Of a stretch of DNA of 64,000 nt, positions 59,374 through 64,000 are shown piece after piece. The stretch spans positions 868,001 to 932,000 of the forward strand of contig NZ_CP012196.1 in assembly GCF_001190745.1 (NCBI RefSeq). The letters are read 5' to 3'. Positions within the stretch are counted from its first letter, which is position 1. The number at the start of each line of letters is the position of its first letter. The notes below the pieces were generated by a model. That model was not told where the DNA came from. It saw only the letters and a program-made list of their open reading frames with translations, and did not search any database. Origin of the DNA: Campylobacter gracilis. GTDB lineage: Bacteria > Campylobacterota > Campylobacteria > Campylobacterales > Campylobacteraceae. The translations under genes were made by a program, and so were the position numbers.

Positions 59374-60804
59374 TTATTGCGGCTCGCACTTTCCGTAAAC
59401 CCACTCGCGAGTTTCGTTTAGCTTATACTCGCCGTCCTTTAGAAAATACTGCTTGCTGCTTTTGATCGCGTTTTCGCCCGTAGCTATGTAGTCGCCGATG
59501 AAGCCGCGATCCAGGACGTCGCGCGCTAAAATTTCAGGCTCAAAGACGTTTTGCGTCCTTTGCGTCTCGTGCCATTTGCCGCTCTCATCAGGCTCGCGCA
59601 GGATGATCGAGATGTTATTGCCCGCCTCGTCGTAGTCGTAGATGTACTCGTACTGCTTGCCGTCGGAGGCCGTGCGATTTTTTATCACGTTGCCGCTCGC
59701 GTCGTAGCTAAACTCGTTTTCAAACACGACCTCCCAGCGCTGCGACTCCTCCCGCCAAAGCGCGGTTTGCTCGCGTAGAGGCCTGCTCTCCTCGGTCTCC
59801 TCGTGCACGTTTTTGTAGTACTCTCTCCACTCGCTTTTTGCGGCGTCCCAGCGCGATCTTAGCTCGCTAAAGCGCCTATACTTGGGCTCGATCTTGCGCA
59901 AGATCTTTTCATCGCGCCCCCAGGCGCCGTCGCGCCACACAAAATTTATCTCGCTGCGCGTCCCGTCCGTGGCCGTAAAGACGGTATGTTTTGTAAGCGG
60001 TACCCATTTGTCGCGCCACGCGTAGCCTTCGGAGCCCGTGTAAACGTCGCCGTTGTAGTGATATATCGATTTTTCGTACGGCATCCATTTTTTCGCTTTG
60101 GCGTTCCATTCATAGGTCGATACGAAATTGTTTCTGTCGCTTTCATCGACAATCCTTTTTGTAAGGTATGTCGGCGTCCATCTACCCTTTTTTAGCGTGA
60201 AATTTTGCAAAATTTCCGTTTTGCCCTCGCGCTTTTCGACGACTTTTTCCCCATCGTATGGCTTGCCGTCCTTGCTTTGCAGGCTGAAATAAATTTTTGA
60301 GCCGTCCTTTGCGATCTCCTGCTTGCTTATCGCCGTTTCGCGAAATTTGTTTGTATTCGCGTCCCAGTCGTATTCGACATTTTCGATCTCGCGCTCGCCG
60401 CTTTCGTCAAATTTGCTAAAGCTTTTCGATACGGACGCTCCCTCTTCGCTGCTTTTTCTGTAAATTTTTTCTAAGCGGCGGGTTTTGGCGTCGTAGTTTT
60501 GGCTCACTTCATATTCATAGCGCGGCACGGCTCCGCCTTCTGTTTTATAGCTCGTCTTTTGCAGGCAAATTTTATTCGCCGCCGAGTGTTTTGCTGCCGC
60601 CTCGGTCGCGCCCGCAGGCATCGCGAGCGCTAATGTCGCCGCCAAAATAGAGCCTGCTAAAACTGCCGTCCGCGCCCGAAGCTTGTCTGCCGAAACCGCC
60701 GTCTGCACCCCAAAAGCACCCGCCGAAATAATCGCTCGCGCCTTTAAATTTGCCGCCGCAAAATCTGCCGCATCCTTGGGTGAAATTTTAAAAACACCTC
60801 TCAT
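59374..60804 (-). CDS. Large exported Trp-rich repeat protein, paralogue 1
   Basis: 476 residues. The ATG at 60804 has a strong AAAGGAG site. About 45 residues precede the hydrophobic signal core (TAVLAGSILAATLALAMPAGA), an unusually long n-region. The mature part has irregular repeats of 25-30 residues built on W-x-n-x-W and aromatic strands (YEWNAKAKKWMPYEKSIYHY, GYAWRDKWVPLTKHTVF, FVWRDGAWGRDEKI, YDYDEAGNNISI). This looks like a beta-repeat surface or periplasmic protein; similar W-rich strands occur in Bacteroidetes proteins. Function unknown. Paralogue of the next gene. Confidence 0.8.
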   Translation of the reverse strand: MRGVFKISPKDAADFAAANLKARAIISAGAFGVQTAVSADKLRARTAVLAGSILAATLALAMPAGATEAAAKHSAANKICLQKTSYKTEGGAVPRYEYEVSQNYDAKTRRLEKIYRKSSEEGASVSKSFSKFDESGEREIENVEYDWDANTNKFRETAISKQEIAKDGSKIYFSLQSKDGKPYDGEKVVEKREGKTEILQNFTLKKGRWTPTYLTKRIVDESDRNNFVSTYEWNAKAKKWMPYEKSIYHYNGDVYTGSEGYAWRDKWVPLTKHTVFTATDGTRSEINFVWRDGAWGRDEKILRKIEPKYRRFSELRSRWDAAKSEWREYYKNVHEETEESRPLREQTALWREESQRWEVVFENEFSYDASGNVIKNRTASDGKQYEYIYDYDEAGNNISIILREPDESGKWHETQRTQNVFEPEILARDVLDRGFIGDYIATGENAIKSSKQYFLKDGEYKLNETREWVYGKCEPQ

Positions 60805-61039
60805 GACCGCTCCTTTTATTGTCTAAATTTTAATCCATGCTACGTCCGCTAAATTTAAACGCAAAGCTCGCGCAACGCCGCGTCCGCATAAATAGCGCCG
60901 ATTTAACCGCGACGTTCGCGCGACGCCACGCCTGTCAAATTTAAACGCGACGCCGCACCTGCTAAATCTAACCGCGCAGCACTCGTAGATCGCGCAGATA
61001 AAATTTAGCCGCGAAATTTTACCTGCGCATCTTCAAACG
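60805..61039. other. Short spacer between the Trp-rich repeat genes
   Basis: Imperfect GC-rich direct repeats around CGCGACGC and TAAATTTAAACGC. No gene. Confidence 0.4.
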
Positions 61040-62275
61040 CTACTTTATCTTTTTATATTTCCACGTCTGCTCCGTTATGAGCTCGGACTTGCCGTCTTTA
61101 AGCTTAAATTCCTTAAAGCTCGTTATCGCGTAGATGCTAGGCATCTCAAACATCATCAGCGCGGCTCCGTATCCCACGCTATCAGCCGGGATTTGGGTAT
61201 CGTAAGTGGCCTCCGAGCGCCCGGTTTGCACCCATTTGCCGCTCGCGTCGAGTTTGTAGATATCCATCGCGGTATTGCTGCCGTGCTTGTCGTAGCTATA
61301 GACGTATTTGCCGCTACTGGAATTTGATTCGTGGCTTTGCACGAGCGGGCGCTCGCCCGATTTATCGTAAATTTCGCCGTTTGAGTAGCTTTTGACCCAA
61401 TCTTTAAGCTGCTCATCCCACAGATAAGAGGTCATATTAAGATCCGCGCCCTTCTTGATAGCGGTCTGTTTGCTCATATTATCCCACGCGCGCTTCTCGT
61501 CGTTCCAGATGAAGCTCGTAACGATCTCCTCGCCCTTTGCGGCATCCAGCTCGTGCTTGCTCATCGTCGCGTTTTGCCATGCGCCGTTTTGGAAAGTGCT
61601 GCGGATCTGCTCGTAGCTGCCGTTTCGATCGCCGTTAAGCATCTCTCGCTCGCTGTTTTGCCACGCGCCATTTGCAAACTCGTAGGTTACGTATCCGCTC
61701 ATCTCTCCTGAGCCGTCGTAGAAAATTTCGGTCTTATCTTTGGGCTGCCAGCTCTTGCCGTCCCATTTGAAGCTTATCGTAAGCTCCTCCTTATCCCACG
61801 CGTTTTTTACGGATCTGTTCATACTCTCTTTCTGCCATTTGCCCTTTGCAAGCTTATATCGCACATCTTCGGTCGCGTTGCCGTCGTAGCTGGAGACGGT
61901 TTTGCTGGCATTGCGCGTGCCATCATCCGCTATCGAATTGCTCTCGCGCGTCGTGATGCCGTCTTTGACACTTTCCGTGTAGTCTTCTATTTTTTTCCAC
62001 TTGCCGCTTTTAAGATCGAGGCCAAATACTTCAAATTTAACCATATCCCCCTTTTCGTCAAAGTAGCTGATCTCTTTGTAGCTAGAGCCCAGGCCGTCCG
62101 AGGAGTTCGTATCTCTTACCTGCTCTAGCTTGCGCGCCGCCGCGTCGTAGCTTAGATGCGTGCTCTCCTTGCGCTGTCCGAGTGAGCTGTAGCTCATGCT
62201 TTGCACCATATACTCATACTCCTTGGCAAACGCCGCCGCACAGAGCAGCGCAAGTATCGTAGCGAGCTTTTTCAT
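61040..62275 (-). CDS. Large exported Trp-rich repeat protein, paralogue 2
   Basis: 411 residues: signal peptide MKKLATILALLCAAAFA, then repeated aromatic strands (YSSLGQRKESTHLSYDAAAR, LDLKSGKWKKIEDY, FKWDGKSWQPKDKTEIFY, YEFANGAWQNSEREM, FIWNDEKRAWDNMSK, YLWDEQLKDWVKSY). It shares with paralogue 1 the layout of Trp-containing strands and a C-terminal FKLKDGKSELITEQTW block. Exported, possibly surface or periplasmic. AAGGAGAG site and a TATAAT at 62303-62308 upstream mark its own promoter. Confidence 0.8.
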   Translation of the reverse strand: MKKLATILALLCAAAFAKEYEYMVQSMSYSSLGQRKESTHLSYDAAARKLEQVRDTNSSDGLGSSYKEISYFDEKGDMVKFEVFGLDLKSGKWKKIEDYTESVKDGITTRESNSIADDGTRNASKTVSSYDGNATEDVRYKLAKGKWQKESMNRSVKNAWDKEELTISFKWDGKSWQPKDKTEIFYDGSGEMSGYVTYEFANGAWQNSEREMLNGDRNGSYEQIRSTFQNGAWQNATMSKHELDAAKGEEIVTSFIWNDEKRAWDNMSKQTAIKKGADLNMTSYLWDEQLKDWVKSYSNGEIYDKSGERPLVQSHESNSSSGKYVYSYDKHGSNTAMDIYKLDASGKWVQTGRSEATYDTQIPADSVGYGAALMMFEMPSIYAITSFKEFKLKDGKSELITEQTWKYKKIK

Positions 62276-62302
62276 CCTCTCTCCTTGGAAAAAATTTTGA
62301 TA

Positions 62303-62308
62303 ATTATA
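62303..62308 (-). promoter_or_regulatory. Candidate -10 box for Trp-rich repeat paralogue 2
   Basis: TATAAT on the minus strand, 28 bases before the ATG. Confidence 0.5.
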
Positions 62309-62687
62309 TAATGTTCGTATATAAAAACGGATAAAATTTCGCCGCGCGGCTAAATTTAAAAAACTTCGATTTTTAGGCGGTAGCGGTGAAATTTTACGTC
62401 GCCAAACTGCTGGAATTTTAGTAATATTTTGATCTGATTTTGCGTTAGTTGTCGATATAATTTATGCGAAATAGAATTGCGTGCGAGCTTCTGCTAAATT
62501 TTAAACAGATCTAGGCTGATTTATATCAAAGCTTCACTGCGTGCCGTTAGTGATAAAATTCTACGTAATAAAATTTTAAATTCACGCGCAGATCCGTTTG
62601 AGGAGATAAAAATGCAATACTAAATTTTTGGCAGCTCAAAATTTCAAATAATGCCGGTTTTTAAAGAGTGCCGCTGATTAGGCGATA
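62309..62687. other. Spacer, no gene seen
   Basis: About 380 bp of AT-rich DNA with AAATTT words; no reading frame with a ribosome site. Confidence 0.45.
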
Positions 62688-63386
62688 CTAATCGCAGAAG
62701 CGCTTATCCGCGTTATTTGCTTTGCGCTTGGCTAGGAAGTCCGCCTTTTTAGCGGGGTCTGCGAAAAACTCGTCCTGCCTAAGTAGCGCGGCGTCCATTT
62801 TGTCCTCGGCTGCCTTGAGCGCGGCGGCGCGATCTACGAAGCGAGACGGAAATTTCTCATCAAATATCGCTTTATACGGGTGCGCCTTGACCCAGTCCCT
62901 AGCGCGTGCCGCCGCATCGCGCTGTTTAGCGAGATCGCAGAATGCGTATGGATTTACCACGTTGCCGACGAGCTGTAAAAACGCCGCATTCGCGGACTCG
63001 GTCTGGCGAAACATCTCGTCCTTGATGTCGATGACGCGAGCGAAGGTTAGGAATCGATTTTTGCCTGCGTAGAACCAAAACACCGCATCGTCCTTAAGCC
63101 CTAGATCATAAGCGCGCGCAGCGACCGTCATCAGCGTGGTCGGAGCGACCATATCCGGGGCGTCTTCGATAATTTTGATCGCCTTTTTTAGGCTCGCCAC
63201 GTCGTTTTTCATCAACAGATCGTCGATCGGCTCGTAAACGTGCACGTATTCGGGCTTGCCCTCCTTAGCCGAATAAAACGGCGAAATATAGATGTCGATC
63301 GAAGTGATTTTTTCTACTTTATCCTCACCCTGGGCGCTCAAAGTCGCAGCCGCCGCACAGAGCAGCAATGAGCGAAATTTTTTCAT
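62688..63386 (-). CDS. Hypothetical exported protein
   Basis: 232 residues. Signal peptide MKKFRSLLLCAAAATLSAQG. The middle holds VAARAYDLGLKDDAVFWFYAGKNRF, a helical phrase I associate with uncharacterised proteobacterial periplasmic proteins, and the C-terminal half is helical and charged. Cysteines in YAFCDLAKQ and RFCD may pair. AAGGAGAG before the ATG and a TATAAT at 63425-63430 upstream give it a separate promoter. No function assigned. Confidence 0.72.
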   Translation of the reverse strand: MKKFRSLLLCAAAATLSAQGEDKVEKITSIDIYISPFYSAKEGKPEYVHVYEPIDDLLMKNDVASLKKAIKIIEDAPDMVAPTTLMTVAARAYDLGLKDDAVFWFYAGKNRFLTFARVIDIKDEMFRQTESANAAFLQLVGNVVNPYAFCDLAKQRDAAARARDWVKAHPYKAIFDEKFPSRFVDRAAALKAAEDKMDAALLRQDEFFADPAKKADFLAKRKANNADKRFCD

Positions 63387-63424
63387 GGTCTCTCCTTCGG
63401 TTAAATTTTGTAAATTTCCTCGTA

Positions 63425-63430
63425 ATTATA
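63425..63430 (-). promoter_or_regulatory. Candidate -10 box for the 62688-63386 gene
   Basis: TATAAT on the minus strand, 39 bases before the ATG. Confidence 0.5.
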
Positions 63431-63658
63431 CCCTTAAATTTAAGAGCGCGAGCTTGATTTTTAACGAATATATTTTTGCGGAATTTTAATTTTTGCAGCA
63501 GCTCTATTTTCTTTTGATTCGGCTTCAACGCGACGCTTTACGCGGCTGAATTTAAGCCTTGCTAGTCGTAAAATTTAGCTTATAATTTAGATCGTATGAA
63601 ATCGCTCGAAGCCTTACTAAAATTTTAAAATTTTACTCTTTTAAGCATCGTATGCTAG

Positions 63659-63850
63659 TCATTTATCGCTGAATGCGGCTATAAACTGGTCGTGGCGCGC
63701 CGTGCAGTATCGCACAAGAAAATTTGCCAGTCCGCGGTAAGCCATGAAATCAAAGGCATAAGTGTTCTCGTGCTGGTTCTTGATATGCGCGAAATAAAGC
63801 CACCGAAGCGCCACCAAAGTTTTAGTTGCTAGAAAATACTGCTCCGTCAT
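63659..63850 (-). CDS. Short hypothetical ORF
   Basis: 63 residues, MTEQYFLATKTLVALRWLYF (first 20), aromatic-rich and protein-like but without a clear ribosome site. It could be a real small protein or a gene fragment. Confidence 0.35.
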   Translation of the reverse strand: MTEQYFLATKTLVALRWLYFAHIKNQHENTYAFDFMAYRGLANFLVRYCTARHDQFIAAFSDK

Positions 63851-64000
63851 TTCGCAATGGAATTAAATTTAGCAAATTATATCACGACATAAACGCGACG
63901 TTGCTGCTCGTAATCTCGTAGCGAAATTAAATTTATCTGCAGCCTCTGACTTTACGGTCTTTGGCTACGCTTTAAATTTTACTTTCAAAGCCCGTTTCTG

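Noticed and set aside
1-64000. tRNA genes
   Set aside because: No T-loop GGTTCGAATC-type sequence with matching acceptor stem was noticed in any spacer on either strand; a tRNAscan run would be the decisive test.
1-64000. Genome-wide recoding of TAG as a sense codon
   Set aside because: Several intact genes end in TAG at the expected length (CRP/FNR-type, OmpA-like, Tat transglutaminase-like), so the two internal TAGs are more likely local mutations.

Overview
The window looks like a chromosomal segment of an Epsilonproteobacterium of the genus Campylobacter. Several gene strings follow the order I know from Campylobacter jejuni: nth-peb4-fba-MotA-like-OmpA-like; nadE, lpxK, thrC, kdsB; ligA, tlyA, ribF, cmoA. 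Ribosome binding sites are AAGGAG-like, the recognisable -10 boxes are TATAAT, and non-coding DNA is full of AAATTT/AAAATTTT words. The GC content seems high for the genus, and there is a complete formate hydrogenlyase-type locus. I therefore infer one of the high-GC oral species (C. gracilis, C. rectus or C. showae type); the species is a guess.

Layout. 1-3.2 kb: end of a Na+/alanine symporter gene, a methyltransferase gene broken by an in-frame TAG, and a CRP/FNR-type regulator. 3.6-16.8 kb: a hydrogenase-4 / formate hydrogenlyase operon on the minus strand (hyfA, B, C, E, F, G, H, I, a hycH-like gene, hycI, focA), diverging from fdhF, whose selenocysteine UGA is followed by a SECIS-like hairpin. 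Together they would import formate, oxidise it in the cytoplasm, evolve H2 and couple this to a membrane ion pump. 17.6-22 kb: an orphan TRAP binding protein, a DHH phosphoesterase, an Rrf2 regulator and rpsO. 22.4-36.2 kb: a long minus-strand housekeeping run (nadE, a DegT-like gene, lpxK, argB, thrC, kdsB, orf, ligA, orf, tlyA, lipocalin, ribF, then cmoA). Most of its genes overlap or abut. Several of its proteins carry extra low-complexity segments.

36.3-44.8 kb: a metallo-beta-lactamase-fold hydrolase, cmoB, two transglutaminase-like paralogues plus the remnant of a third, a MerT/MerP-like pair, pepD and nth. 44.9-52.7 kb: peb4, fba, a MotA/OmpA-like motor pair, a large Sel1/Hcp repeat protein and hisD. 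53-64 kb: mostly minus-strand small exported or hypothetical proteins, including an ecotin-like protease inhibitor, a YbaK-like deacylase, a lipoprotein and two tandem tryptophan-rich repeat proteins. Two genes here are broken, one by TAG and one by a single-base frameshift.

The most notable points are the selenocysteine FdhF with a compact Hyf module; a DegT-family protein without the PLP lysine; low-complexity insertions in essential enzymes built from the same AAATTT words that fill the spacers; two small ORFs bridging ligA with overlapping starts and stops; two conserved-family genes each cut by one in-frame TAG; and the ecotin-like inhibitor. I found no tRNA, rRNA, CRISPR array, insertion sequence or prophage.
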